A DNA stretch of 64,000 bases, taken from Aphidius gifuensis (lineage: Eukaryota > Arthropoda > Insecta > Hymenoptera > Braconidae). A model generated the notes under the pieces. The model worked only from the letters and a program-made list of their open reading frames with translations. It did no database searches and was not told the DNA's origin. This document shows positions 13,028 through 26,700 of this stretch, piece by piece (within the stretch, counting starts at the first letter, position 1; every line of letters begins with the position of its first letter). The position numbers and the translations under genes are program-made. The stretch is from positions 3,658,001 to 3,722,000 of the forward strand of contig NC_057789.1 in assembly GCF_014905175.1 (NCBI RefSeq), read 5' to 3'.

Positions 13028-13723
13028 TTTGAGATGGATTTGAAACAATAAAAATAAAATCTTATCATAAATTTAATTATCTGTAAGATTTAAATATTGA
13101 ATTATGGAAAAAAAAAGATGGTAAACAATTTATAATCCAAGGTAAAATATATTTATTTAGAATTTATTTCATTGTTTGGGAAAAAAAACAAAAAAAATAA
13201 ATGAAAAATTTAAAAATATTCCATAATTTTAGAAAAAAAAAATTATATTTGTTGAAATTTTTACATCAAATACATGTTTAATTAATTTTTAATAATAATT
13301 AACATTTAATTATGATTTTGAATAATGACGTTGTTTAAATTTTATAATTTTTAAATTATTAATTTTTTTTTCAACACATGTAATGCATATCACAATTTTT
13401 CTAAATGTTTTTAAATTTTTTTTCTACTTAAATTTTGTGCGATTGACATGAATAATAAATATTTGTAAATATGTATTATTTAAATAACAATACCATATAA
13501 AATATAGTGCAATAAAATTATTAATTATATAATATTTATCATTGAATAAATTGATATTATAATTTTTTTTTATTAAAGAAGATAAAAGTTTTATTAATTT
13601 ATTATTTTGATTTAGAAGATATGTTTTTTTTTTTTAAATTTCAAGTTCAATCAGAAAAATAAAATAATTGTAATAATTTTTTTTTTTAATGATGAACAAG
13701 TAGATTAATTAATTTTAAAATAT
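13028..13723. other. AT-rich intergenic region
   Basis: Between the promoter of array copy 4 and the 3' end of NOS, both on the minus strand. Mostly long A/T runs; I see no gene, no fifth array copy and no structured element. Confidence 0.5.
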
Positions 13724-16700
13724 TTAATTTAAATTTGGCTCAATTGCAAGACGATTTCTTGCTGTTTCTCTGGAACGATTATGAACCTCTGCAGTTCTAA
13801 ATGTTATTCCAAAAATATCTTCATGATATCGATTTTGATCCTGGGGATATAAATAATTTTTATAAGAAAAAATTACATCAATTTTTAATGTTTTAATAGA
13901 CAGAAGTTTACCCGAAGTGATAACATGTATGCCTCAACCTCCTTATCATTCATTTGGCCATGTGTTTGAATAATTTGCTTTAATGTTTGATAAACATCTT
14001 CAGCCATCGTACAATCACCACAAACATAAAAATGTCCCATTTCATAAACCAGCATGTTAAATATTTGTGATGCCTCAGCGAGTATTAAATCTTGTACATA
14101 CGTCTGGCAAAAAATAAAAAACAAATAAACACACAATTATTCACTTGAAAAAAATTAAAAACTAAATTTTATAAATTTATTTTGTTAATAATTAATAAGC
14201 TCACTTTTTTATGACCAACTTCACGTGATAACGCAAGAAATACTTTATCCAAAACACCAGCATCCATCATATCTTGTTTCTCTTTTCTATAAAGATCTAA
14301 ATTTTTTTGTCGACATCCAAAAAATAGCCATATTTTACCAAACTCTTGAGCTGAAATAAAAATTTATTCATCAAAATTAAATTAATATAAATTAAAGATA
14401 AATATATATATATTTTAAAATAAATTACGTACAATTATCAAGTTGTTTTTGGGCATATCGATGATGCCAAAAGCCTCTAAATGGAGCAATACCAGTACCA
14501 GGTCCAACGAGTATCATTGGTGATGATAAATTTGGTGGCATATAAAAGCTCGATGCACTAGAAATAATTAATAATTTAATAAATAAATATTTAAACTAAT
14601 TAAATTAATTTTAATTACCTGCGAACGAAAACATAAAGTGGCTCTCCATCATTAATTTCATTAAGATAATTTGAACAAACACCATAATGAATTGGCCCAG
14701 TTCCATCTGATAGAAAAAACAAATGAATTATTAAAATCAATTGTAATTTAAAGGCGAGTATAAATTAAATTAAATTAAATTTAAAATTAAACCTTGTGAT
14801 TTATATTGAACAATGGCAACTGTTAGATGAATTTGTCCTTTGTGAATAAGTGGTGATGATGATATACTGTAAAATCTTGGTTGAAGTGTTGTTAAATGTA
14901 AAACGAAAAGTGGAGCAAATGGTTGAACTGATGGAAATTCTTGTAATACCTCCAATACATTTGGATATTTCCAGTGTTTCCAATCTTCATATGCTGCTGA
15001 GTCCTATTTTGAAAAAAGAAAAATAATTAAATAAAATGTAATAACTAATTTATGTATTTATTATTATTTACTGTTGCTAATAAATTAAGTTGAGCTTTTT
15101 CTTTTTGATTTGTTGCTATTGATGCAAAATAACGTAATAAATTTGGTGTTGGTGGTGTTGTTATGTCCAAAAATCTTGTCAACAACATTCTCAATGAATT
15201 TGGTGAAAATTTTTCATGTGGTACCCATGTTTTAACAGTTCCTTTAATTAAAAAAATATACATATAATTTTATTGTTGAAATGAAATAACTAGCTTTATT
15301 TACCATTTGGTGTGTGTGATTGTTTTTGAGTTTGAAGTTCCATTGGAGTATCAAAATTCATTGTTGGCTCAAGTCTTTCAAGAATACCCTCGACTAATTC
15401 AATTTTATTACAAGCAAATACTCCAAGATGATCACCAGGTTTGTATGGTATTTCCATACCTGCAAGATCATCCAATTCAAGCAATAAAGTTGTTGCTCTG
15501 TAAATTAAAAACATTAATACATATTAAGAGAAAAAAAAAATCAATTGCTTAAATATTTATTTACCCAGAATCATCACCACTTAGATCAGTTTTTTTCAGC
15601 ATGTTGCATGTTGTAACATTTCTATTGTGACATTTATTCAAAGCTAAATGACAAATAGAATAAAATAAATATTATTTACAATTTTCATTGATGATGAATT
15701 TAAATAAAATAAAAAATACAATACATTTGGCAATTGGTTGTGGATCAGCTTCAATAAATCTAACAGTTGATGGTGTCAATGCTTCAGATCCAAGTGATAA
15801 TGCAACTTCAAGTAATGTATCATCATCATCAAGACAAAATGTTTCACATGCAACAGTAAATGTATCAGCAGCCCATTTTCTAAATGCCTGTTCTTGACCA
15901 CACATTTCATCACCCTGTGATAATCTTAATAATCTTTCACCACCCAATTCACCAAGTAAATTATCAACATAATGACCAAATGCACAAAAATTTGGATACG
16001 CTGATGAACCAAGTGCAAATACAGCAAATCTTTAATACAATATAAATTTATTTGAATATTTTTTTTTTTAAATTCAAATATAAATTTAATTACCTGACAT
16101 TACTGAGTGGTCCAAATGTATCTTCATTTTGTGATTCAGTTGTTGAACCTCTCAATGAATCTAGTCTATCTAATTTTCTTGAATTACCAACTTCAGTTTG
16201 ACTGTTTGCTTTGATGAATGATTTCGATGTTGCCAAACTTTTTTTGTAAAAAAAAAAATAATAATTTTTTATTATTTATAGTGTTTATTATAATGTATAA
16301 TTAATTACCTTATTTTATTTTCATTATTAGTATATGTTTCATTCATTTTCATTGCATAAAGATTTTGTGCAAATGCTTCACCATTTTCTGGTGGATCACC
16401 ATTACCAAATGTTGATGTTATTACAAGTAGTAATGCTTCATGTTCAATATTACTAATATCATATTCAGCCATACTTAATACTTGTGAATGAAATGCATGA
16501 CCAAGTAATTCACCTAATTTTTCAGCATACATTTGTGATGTACCAGTTTCAGTTGCAAATAATACTGTTGCTTTTATTCTACGTGATAATGCACGTCCAA
16601 ATAATTTTGATGTAAATTTAACTGCTCTAAAATAATAATTTAATTTTATTATTTATATATATTTTTTTATGATTATATTTATTTTGAATGTCATGATTAA

Positions 16701-18776
16701 AATCATAAATTTATAATAAAAAATCAAATGATCTTGAAATTAATTTTTCAATAATTTCGAAATTTAATATATAAATTTATATTAATTATTTATTTACCTT
16801 GCAATTTGTTTAAAATGAAATTTTCTTCTTGGTTTTTTACTTGTTGATTTTTTATCTCTCCCTTTTTTCCATATATGAGTTCGCCATGCTGGATCCTGTG
16901 CATCATATGATGGTTTTAAATGATAAAGTGCCATTTCTTGATGAAATACTGGTGTTGCTGAACCAGATAATGGTGGTACAATCCATAACCAATCAGCTGG
17001 ACAACCTTTTCTAAGACGCATTTCATTTTCATAATGTTTCATAAATGATTCTGATGCTGTATGATGATCAACAATTGTCACATTTTTTATCTATGAATAA
17101 AATTAACATAAATGAATATAAATATATAAATTTTAATTATGTATATTATTAATTTAATAGTTTAAACGTGATAAAACCTGAAAGCTATACAATACAGCAA
17201 CATTTGCTTCAATCATTGCTTTGTCTTTCCAAAGAGTCATTGATGTTCTTGTATCAAGACCCATTCTCGTTGCAATTTCCTGGATAATTAAAACACACAT
17301 ATTAACCCTCACATAATGGCTAATTTTAATAACAATAAAATTTTAATTTACTTGAAGTAGATTGTAACGATTAACATCACACAAATCACGTGCACCAATT
17401 TCAGTGCTCATGTACCATCCGTTAAATGGTGCTGCTGTAAATTCAATACCACCACAATCAAATACCATTGATGATACAGCTGGTACAGCAAACCATTTCA
17501 ACTGCATACTTTCAAACCATTCATATCTAAAAATTAAATAATTAAATATATTAATTATAAACAGTTAATTGGTATTTCTATTTAACAACTTACGTTGGAT
17601 GTTTTATTGGTATTTCAAGAACAAGCTCAGCTGGTATATCGAAATAATCTGGATCATGTCCATTTGCTGATAATACAAGTGGTAATATATCAAAACGTGT
17701 ACGAATACCAGAACGTGGTCCTCGCCATCCCAATTTAAAACACATCTAAATTAAAAAATATCAAAATAACATTTTTATAAATCAAATTATACAAATTAAT
17801 TTAATGATAGTAATAAAAAATTAATAGTTTATTAATTAGTAATAAATTGCTATATATTAAAATGTGTTTTTTTTTATTTTTAACTGACCTCGGTAAATTC
17901 AACACTTGCTGGATCACCAAGTATACTACCATCTTTATTTTTATATCCAGCATAGCCAATTAATTGTGTATTCCAAATTCTATAATCATGTTTACCATCA
18001 ATACGTTGAGGAAATACAGTTATTGCTGATCTAAAATTAATAATATTAACATAAATAATTAAATTAAATTTATTAGTTATTTTTTTAGGGTTTTTATATA
18101 CCTTATATTTCCTTTGTTTGTACCATATTTAATATGATTACATATTGCCTCAAACATTCCACTTGTTGTTGTTACATAACGACAATCAAATACTTGAAGT
18201 TTTGACCATTGTATACGACCAATACAACGTGCTGCATTTCTCCATGCTAATTTTGCACCAAATACTAATTCAGTTTCACTCAATTGATATGTACCAGTTG
18301 CTATAACTTCTTTTTGTACACTATCCCAACGTGATTGATGAGCTTCACTATTTAATCTTGTTTTTTTTTTTTTTTTTCATTAAAAAAAAAAGTATTATGA
18401 TTAATTTTAGTCAAATAAATTATTATTATTTATTATATTTATTATTACCTTCGTATTGATGTAAAATATTGCTCCAAAAAATCTTTAGCATGAATTAGTA
18501 ATTCTTCTTTTTTACGTGGCTCTGAACCGTGAAATGGAAGGGTCATTATACTTCCAAGACAAACTTGACTGGAACATTGTGTTTTCTGTATATATTTAAA
18601 AATAAAAAATTTATTCACATTAATAAAAATCAATAGATAAATTTTAAATAAAATTAAAAAATACATACCTCAGTACCCCTGGGATTTAATGAATCAAATG
18701 CCTCTGTTTTGTGAATTAAATTTCGCAATTTTGTTGGTTTTTTTTGTACAACTGTTGTCTCTTGTTGGTCCTTCAT
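13724..18776 (-). CDS. Nos: Nitric oxide synthase, Ca2+/calmodulin type
   Basis: Makes nitric oxide from L-arginine, O2 and NADPH. Twenty coding exons join in frame: complement(join(13724..13840, 13912..14103, 14205..14350, 14433..14557, 14619..14706, 14793..15003, 15072..15241, 15304..15497, 15565..15643, 15725..16029, 16094..16237, 16309..16626, 16798..17090, 17178..17279, 17352..17526, 17594..17745, 17889..18030, 18102..18356, 18449..18585, 18669..18776)), 1150 residues. Visible: the zinc cysteines 'CSSQVC'; heme-ligand Cys near residue 126 in 'WRNAARCIGRIQW'; Arg-site 'WYMSTEIGARDLCD'; a basic calmodulin-binding stretch ('KKPRRKFHFKQIARAVKF') near 440-470; the FMN-binding 'TVLFATETGTSQMYAEKL'; the FMN-domain autoinhibitory insert including 'RKLDRLDSLRGS'; FAD 'RFYSISSSP'; NADPH 'GPGTGIAPFRGFW' and 'HFYVCGDC'. 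The insert argues for a Ca2+-regulated, constitutive-type enzyme. It looks intact, at the short end of the insect range. Confidence 0.97.
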
Positions 18777-19913
18777 TATAATATTGAAATAATTAAGAAG
18801 ACTATTTTAATAATTATATAAAAAAAAATACAATCAAAGAAAAATATTATATTTTTTTTTTTTTCTAATCAATAAATTATTATCTTTCTGGTTTTTCCAT
18901 TCCGTTTTCATTGGAGTTTCGAAGATGACTGCGTTATTGTACAAGCTGTACAATAAAAGCTCCGGAAAATATATAATAATAAAATAAAGAATTTTCACAC
19001 TGACAGATATTTCAAGTAACCAATAAGAAAATTATTCTCTGTATTGTTAAACCAATGATGGATTTTTCCGTGAGTATTTTCCACCAATTGGAAAATAATT
19101 CATCCCTACTGTTGCAAATTTCAACATTGGAAAAGCTTTGATTACTTCAAGTGGGGGTTGGATTATGTAAAAAAATATGTAAAAAAGATAAAATAAAAAA
19201 AAATTACAACCAAGAGGGAGAAGAAGAATACACAACTGAATCTCACATGCGCCAGATTGTCTCATTGATTTACTCTCCAGGATTGTAATACATTTTAGCC
19301 GGAAAAAAAAATAAAAAAAAATATATTTACATATAAAAATAAATAAATAAACATATGAAAGAAACTACATAATTATTTAATATTATTTAAATTTTTTAAA
19401 AACAATTAAGATAAAATTAAATAGAAAAAAAATTTTTAACTATTCAAATTTAAATGAATAATTAATTTCTGTTTCTTTTTTTTTTCATTTTTAAATCCTT
19501 TGTTATTTTATTTCTATTGTTTTATTTATATATTTTTTTTTTTCTATTATAAGCTTTTGAATGTAAATTGAAAAAAATAAATGAAACTATTATTATTTCT
19601 TTGTTTAAATAAAAAAAAATATTATGGATAATTTAAAGGAAAAAAAAATTCTGCTTGTGGATTAAAAAGGAAAAAAAAAATGAGATATAAATGTTTTAAA
19701 ATAATCAAATATTTACTCTGTATTATCTTGGATGAATTTTAATATGATTATAATTAATTTTTAAGTAAATTATCAATATAAAAGATGTCATATAATTAGG
19801 TCATGTTAATTGAATAATCGTATTAAAAAATTAAATTTTTTAAATTAAATTTATCATATGTCAAGTGTGTCAAAATATAGTTTAAATTTATTTTTTCTTT
19901 CATCTAAAAAATA
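18777..19913. other. Divergent intergenic region, NOS / protease 1
   Basis: 1.1 kb. The part at 18890-19280 is clearly less AT-rich and probably contains the NOS promoter and noncoding 5' exon(s), including a palindrome at 18937-18953. A minus-strand open frame at 19047-19265 has no recognisable similarity and no start context that I trust. The remainder is A/T runs. Confidence 0.45.
18937..18953. promoter_or_regulatory. 17-bp palindrome upstream of NOS
   Basis: TTGTACA-AGC-TGTACAA, 7-bp arms, 160 bp upstream of the NOS start codon and inside a locally GC-richer stretch. It could be a dimeric transcription-factor site. I know no named insect factor for it. Confidence 0.35.
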
Positions 19914-20949
19914 ATGATATTATTCAAATTAATAATCATGCTATTATTAATTTATTGTGAGTTAATAATTAATTATTGCATTACCTAAAAATCCAAGCAA
20001 AAAAAAAATTCTATTTAATTTGAAAATTTTAATTAAACCTTTTTAATTTAAAGAAATTATTTTATTTTTTTGTTTTCAAACTAGCAAGTATTTGTAAATT
20101 ACCAAAAAAAATAATCGGCGGTGAAAATGCACAAATTGGTGAATTTAAATTCATGGTATCAATTCGTTATAATAACATTCACATTTGCGGTGGAACAATA
20201 ATCGAAAAAAATTATATTCTCACAGCAGCCCACTGTGTAAGATTAGACAACATAGAAATGAATCATAACATAAAAATATTAAGTGGTACAATTGATTCCA
20301 TAAATGAAAATACAGGTGTTATTCATGAAATATCACTAATTATTTATCATTCAAAATTTGATTTGCATAAATCAAATACCAACGATATAGCTATTATCAA
20401 GGTAAAAAAATAAAACCAACAATATTTACTGAAAAAAAATTACAAGCTTTTATTTTATTTCAGTTAAAAAAACCAATAATTTTTAATTCATATGAAAAGC
20501 CAATAAATTTACCATCAAAAAATGATGCTCATCATTTGGATAAGCTAACTGTTGCTGGTTGGGGATTGACAAGTCATCCTTCAAATTATAATCATCCTCG
20601 TTATCTACAAAAATTAACAATGACCATTGTCGATAATAATTTATGTCAAATAAATCATACTAAAAAAATATATGATGATCATATTTGTGTTATTGGTGAT
20701 GATAAACAAGGTCTTTGTATTGTAAGCTGTTTTATTAATTTTCATTTTGGCTGTGTCATTTAATCAGATTATTTTTTTTTTTGGCAGTACGACAGTGGTG
20801 GTCCATTGATACTTGATAATAAAATAATTGGAATTATATCTTGGGGTCGACCTTGTGCTCTTCATGGAGTTCCAGATGTTGGTGTATCATGTTGGTATCA
20901 TTTATCATGGATTAATAATGTTCTTAAAAAATTTTCAAATAATTATTAA
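19914..20949 (+). CDS. Chymotrypsin-like serine protease 1 (atypical oxyanion hole)
   Basis: Secreted S1A protease. Model: join(19914..19956, 20085..20401, 20464..20721, 20788..20949), 259 residues. Signal peptide MILFKLIIMLLLIYC; activation site 'KIIGGENA'; catalytic His in 'LTAAHCV', Asp in 'NDIAIIK', Ser in 'DSGGPLI'. The usual Cys-x-Gly-Asp-Ser is here 'CIYDSGGP', so the residue at chymotrypsin position 193 is Tyr, encoded as the first codon of the last exon, not Gly. Position 189 is Gly, compatible with chymotrypsin-like rather than trypsin-like specificity. The 'SWGRPCA...PDVG' segment and terminal 'WINNVL' helix are present. No clip domain. Sister of the next gene, same strand, same intron positions. 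Confidence 0.9.
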
Positions 20950-21716
20950 CAAGCTCAACGAATAATTATTTTATTATAATTTAATTAATTGTAAAAAAAA
21001 TTTTTACAAATTTAGGTAAAAGAAAAAAATTGTATAATTTAATGTTACCAAGAAAATATAAAATAGTTTTATATATACATGATGTAATATAGTAAATGTT
21101 TTTTTTTTTTTTTTCTATTAATTATTATTATTATTTTGTATATTTCCAAAAATCAAAGGAATGAATGAATTTATAAAAAGTTCATTCGCCTATTTTTTTA
21201 TTTCCCACAATATCAATCTCATCATTAAATAGAAAAAAAAAAAATAAATAAAACTTGAAAAGGCGGTTTTTAAAAAATTCAAATGTATAATATAACTGGA
21301 TCTTCCGGGCCCAATGAATCACTTTATTTTATTATCAAAAACTTATTCATTTTATTGACCTTGACTTTGTACATAGTGAATCTTCAAATAAAGCCTCCCA
21401 TGAATATTATATATTTTCATAAATTATTATTCAAATATTACCATAAATTTGACATCATCTTGAAAAATAAAAATAAAAAAAATTAAATAATAAAAATTGT
21501 ATCTGTTTTTTTGTTAAAATTTCAATTAATTAGAACAGTAATTAATAAAAAAAAAAAAAAAAAAATACATATATATTATTTTAGTTAAAAAAACAAAATC
21601 ATTTTACTATACTGACAAACGATGATTTGTTTTTTTTACCATAAAAATTATCATGATAGTAAAAAAAAAAAAAAAAATAAATAAATTTACATTAGTCAAC
21701 ATGGAGAATGGTCAGG
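20950..21716. other. Spacer between the two protease genes
   Basis: 3' region of protease 1 and upstream region of protease 2. Homopolymer-rich; a 21283-21486 open frame has no coding character I can recognise. Confidence 0.5.
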
Positions 21717-21724
21717 TATATAAG
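21717..21724 (+). promoter_or_regulatory. TATA box of protease 2
   Basis: TATATAAG, about 25-30 bp upstream of 'ATCATTCACA', which resembles an arthropod initiator (start expected near 21745). The start codon at 21832 would leave a 5' UTR of about 85 nt. Confidence 0.6.
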
Positions 21725-21831
21725 ACGTCTTGAATGATCATTCACACCATCACACCATCACGATAACTACCTTTGGAAAGATCAAAATAATTGTTTTTTT
21801 TTTTTTAATTTTTTTTTCTAACATATTTAAA

Positions 21832-23048
21832 ATGAATTTTTTAATTAAATTTTTAACTATAATTTTAGCACTGGTATTAATTGGTAAGTTAATCATTTTT
21901 TTTTTTTTTAATTTTCAATTAATGTATAGTATTGTAAATTAATTATTTTTTTTGATATTTAACAGTTGATTGTAAATCACCGAGAAAAATAAAATCAGGT
22001 TTAAGAGCTGGTTATAATGAATTTCCACATCAAGTGTCACTTCGTTTAAATGGTAAACATATTTGTGGTGGAAGTATAATTGATACATGGCATATATTAA
22101 CAGCAGCACATTGTGTTGTTGGTGAACAATATACTGGTGATATTAAAATATTAAGTGGTACTGTTGATCAAGTCAATGCACATACTGGTCAAGTTCATGA
22201 TGTCGCCAGGATTGTTTATCACAAGGATTTTAATGCAGCTTTTTATGAAAATGATATTGCTATTATAACGGTAATTAAAAAAAATTAAATTACATTTAAT
22301 TGATAATTTAGTAAAAATTCAAACATATAATTGAATGATAAATTAAATTTACAGTTTAAAAGAAAATTTTTTTAATTAGTAAATTTACAGTTCAAAAGAA
22401 AATTAAATTAACTATTGAATGAAAAATTAAATTAAAAATTAATTAAAAAAATTAAGTTCACAATTGAATATAAATAATTAAATAAAAATCATTAATTCAA
22501 TTAATGATAAATTATTTTTAATTAAATAAAAATTATTAATTTAATTTTTTTCATTTAATTTTAGTTGAAATCACGAATGGTATTTAATCAATATCAAAAA
22601 CCAATAACATTATCACGTTATGATGTACCAATTGGTACACCAGTTGTTGTTAGTGGATGGGGTTCACAAAAAATAAATTCAGGTTTAAATTCTCAATATT
22701 TACAAAAATTACATACTAAAATAATAAGTAATGAAGAGTGTCAAAAACGTGATGGAAAATTTACAATTGGACATGAAATTATTTGTGCAAGAAAGAGTCA
22801 AGGTTACAGTATTTGTCAAGTAAGTTAAATTTATAAAAAATCAATTAATAAATAAAGAAATATATTTTTAAAATTATTAATTAAAATTTAATTAAAAATT
22901 AAAGGGTGACAGTGGAGGTCCATTAATTTACAAAGGAGTTCTCATTGGAATTGCAGCTAGAAGTTTTTGTGATGGTGTACATCCTGATATATTTACACGT
23001 GTTTCAAGTTATATCAAATGGATCTCATGGAATACATCAACACGTTAA
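21832..23048 (+). CDS. Chymotrypsin-like serine protease 2
   Basis: Secreted S1A protease. Model: join(21832..21883, 21966..22270, 22565..22819, 22905..23048), 251 residues, with the same intron positions as protease 1. Signal peptide MNFLIKFLTIILALVLI. Catalytic His in 'LTAAHCVV', Asp in 'ENDIAIIT', Ser in 'CQGDSGGPLI' with a normal Gly193. Residue 189 is Ser (YSICQGDSGG), pointing to chymotrypsin-like specificity. The activation site is odd: where most proteases have R/K-IVGG this one reads 'RKIKSGLRAG', so a new N-terminal Ile is still possible but the following Gly-Gly is lost. Without a clip domain it is most likely a digestive or venom/gut-type enzyme (inference). Confidence 0.92.
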
Positions 23049-23733
23049 ATAAATAAATAAATAATAATAATAAATATTCATATAAAAATTGTATTTTCAT
23101 ATTAAATAAATGTAATTAACAAAAAAATTTTATTTTTATTTCACTCGAAAAATTATTTAAACTTTTTTCATTTCGAAATTTCTTTTTTTCTAATGACCAA
23201 TGATGGTTGAGATAAAATTATTGTAATATTTTTATTGGTTAATTATATCACGTGACAAAAACAAATGATCTAATTCGGCTGTTTAAAAAAACGGACACAT
23301 TACTGCCCCCCTTTGTTGTGAAAAAAAAAAAAAAAAAATACATGACCAACGGGCATTTTGCTCCAGTTTGCTCCATTTTTTATTAGCTGTTTTGGCAACA
23401 CCATATACAGCTCTCATTATTGTTTATAAAATTAATATATTATCAATTAAAATTCATATTAAAATCATTGTCTTTAAGCATAGTAATCATCACGGATTCA
23501 TCAGGGATCATAAAAAATAAATAACATACTGAAAAAATAATAAAAAAAAAGGTGAGTAAAATTGTTTTTTTTTTCTTGTCATTTTGAGTAATTAATTTGT
23601 TAATTATTATTATACAAATAAATGAATAATTGATTAACATTGATATTTATTATTAAAATTGTGTGGCCATTATTTATTTATGTGGGTTTTTCTTTGTTGA
23701 CAAATATATCCAGATTCATCAACATCAACAGTC
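23049..23733. other. Promoter region and 5' UTR of the coiled-coil gene
   Basis: A less AT-rich core at 23260-23400 holds a run of six C, and TTTGCTCCA twice (23357-23365 and 23367-23375). A GTGAGT donor near 23552 and an acceptor near 23712 suggest one 5' UTR intron. These are inferred from splice-site appearance only. Confidence 0.4.
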
Positions 23734-26700
23734 ATGAATAAGACAACAGATGTTGATTCAGGAAAAAGAAAAGCATCACAAGAACAGCCTGAAGGCTTGA
23801 AAGATCCAAAACAACGTAAAAAAAATTCACAAGTATTATCTGCCAACCGTAACACAAGTAATACAATCGAAAAACTTGTGTCATTTTGGACAGCTGGTGG
23901 TAATGTTCATCCATTGTTAACCCAAGAGGTAAATATATATTTTTTTTAAATCTTTAATTATTATCAGGTTTTATTTTGGTTATTAATAAAATTATACAAA
24001 TTACCAGGGAACAGATAATATGAAATTAAAAGAAGCTGAAGATAAATTTCGTGAAGCTGATAAAATTGTAAATGATCTTCAAAAAAAATTAGTTGCATCT
24101 GCTGGAAATGTTACTAATCTTCAAATTGCATTGAAGCAAGAAGAAACTGAAAAAGAAACACTTGTTCAAAAGTAATTTAATTTCATATTAATTTGATTGA
24201 TAATTATAATATTAATGATTAATTTTATTTAATTAATTTTCTAGAATGAATTCAACATGGGAATTAATCAGAACAATTACTCAACATGTTACATATGCAA
24301 CAGATACACTTCATGAATGTCAAAAACACACGACATATTTGACAACAACTTACAATGATGTTATATTAAAATTACGTGGTGATAATGAAGTTTTAAATAA
24401 AAAATTAACATCAATTGCATCTGATCGTAATGCAAATGGTATTGTATTTATTTTTATATTTTTAAAAAACAAATTAATTAATGTAATTGTTTGTTTATTT
24501 GTTGATTTTTAATTACAGCTGAAAATGCACTTAAAAAATTGGCAATAAGAGAAACTGAAATTGAAGAATTAAAAGCTAAATGTGAAATGATTGAATGTCA
24601 TCTTTTAAGTCAAAAAGAATTAGCTCAAAATGCTATTAATGATACTGAAAAATATAAAAAAAAAATATATGAACTTGAAAATTCAGAAGAATTATTAAAA
24701 CAAAAAGTTCAAGATCTTGAAATTAAAATATTAAATGAACAGAATAAAGTTGAATCAATTTGTGCATCACAAAAACAAAAATGGAGTCAAGTAATTATAT
24801 AATACTTTTTTTTTAATTATAAATTTTATAGTATTGTTTTTAATTTTTATTATTTATTGTTTAGACACGACACAATTATGAATCTGAATTATCAGCATTG
24901 AAAGCTGAACTTGAAGAGACAAGATGTACCATCAGTAATGTTAGAGGAGAAAGAGAAGAAGTTTTTCATATTTTAGCTGAAAAAGAAAAAGAAATTGATT
25001 CATTGGAAAAGAAAAATAAAACATATAGGTATGTTGAATTTAAAATTAAGGGAAATTAATTATTTTTTTTGTATTTAAAAGTACTATTTTAATCAAATAC
25101 ATATTATTTTTTTAAACAGTAAAAAAATTGAGGAACTTCAGAGCAACATGAATGATACATGTAGCAATTTGGAACTTTTTAATAATCAAAAAAGTATATG
25201 GGAAGCACAATTGAAAGAGAAAAACGATGAGGTAAAAAAAAATATATACATTATAGATAAAAAATTAATTTTCTAAATGGCAAAACTTATTTATAAATTA
25301 CAGATTTGTAAATTAATAAAAGATTTAAACTCAGCAACTGCTGAAAAAACAGAGCTACAAAATCAAATGACAAAATTGAATGAAAAATTTAAAAATCAAG
25401 CTGAAGAAAAATTAAATTTACAAACAACATTATCACAAAATTCAAATTTATTAAATGAATCATCAAAACGTGTTGAGGAATTAACAAAAAGTCTTGAAGA
25501 AAATGAAAAATTAAAAAAACAAACTGAAAATGCATTGACACAAAAAGAGACAATAATAATGGTAAAAAAAAAACTTTACAAATTAAAATTTGATATTAAA
25601 ACGAAATAATTTTTGATTATAGGAATTGGAAAGAAAATTAAGTCGTTTAGAAGTTCAACATGAAGAACAACTTCACAAAGAAACAGTAAAATACGAAAAA
25701 TGTATGAATGAATTGAAAAAGCTAAAATCAACATTAAAAACATCAGAGAAAACTGACACAACAATTCGTACTGAGAATGAAAAATTAAAAGAAAAAGTTG
25801 AAGAATATGAAGAAATATTAAAAAAAGAAAGATATGATATGGCTGAGCTGATTAAAGAATTGAAAAATTTACGATCAGAGTGTGATTCATACAAAATAAT
25901 AGAAAAAGAAAATAATGTAACTGTTAATAAGACAAATGAATTACAAAGAAAAGTAAACGACATGATGAATTTATTAACAGAAGATAAAATTAAAACAAGA
26001 TCTTCTGTCAAGGTAAATAAATAAAATTTCATCATCAAAATTAATTTACTAATAATATTTTAATTTTACAGATTCCATCGAGTCCAAATCCAAGTATTAA
26101 AAATACTCAAAACAAAACTTCATCTCCATCACGTGTTTTTCTTTCAGAGGTAAACTAAAATTAAATTTAAATTATATCAGTAACTAAATTTAAGGCAATT
26201 AATATTTTGATTGTTTAATTTTATTATTTAGGTGAAAAAAAATAGTCAAGAAGTTCAAGAAAAAAAATACAAGAAAAATGCTGAAGTAACAAAGGTAAAT
26301 TATTATTTATGAATAGGTTTTTTTATATTTCATTTAACAATTATTTAATTTTTCAATAATAGAATCGATCAGCAGCTTCAAAACCAAAAGTGGTATCTGT
26401 TGAGGTAATTATCTGATTGAATATTAATTATATATTCAATTTGTTTACTTAATTTTTTTTGTTTCCATAGACTGTTACGACAAAGCCAATTTTAAGAAGT
26501 TATAAAAATTCAAAGTCACCAAAGTCACCTAAAAAAGCTAGCGTCACATGGAAAACACCAAAAGAAGATAAATCAATTGTTATTATTAAATTCATTTTTT
26601 ATAATTATTATTGTATTTTTAGTCTTTAAATTTAATTAATCATTCGATTTTTTTTTTTGCAAATTTAGGCTTTGAACGATAGTGAAGATGAATTTGATAA

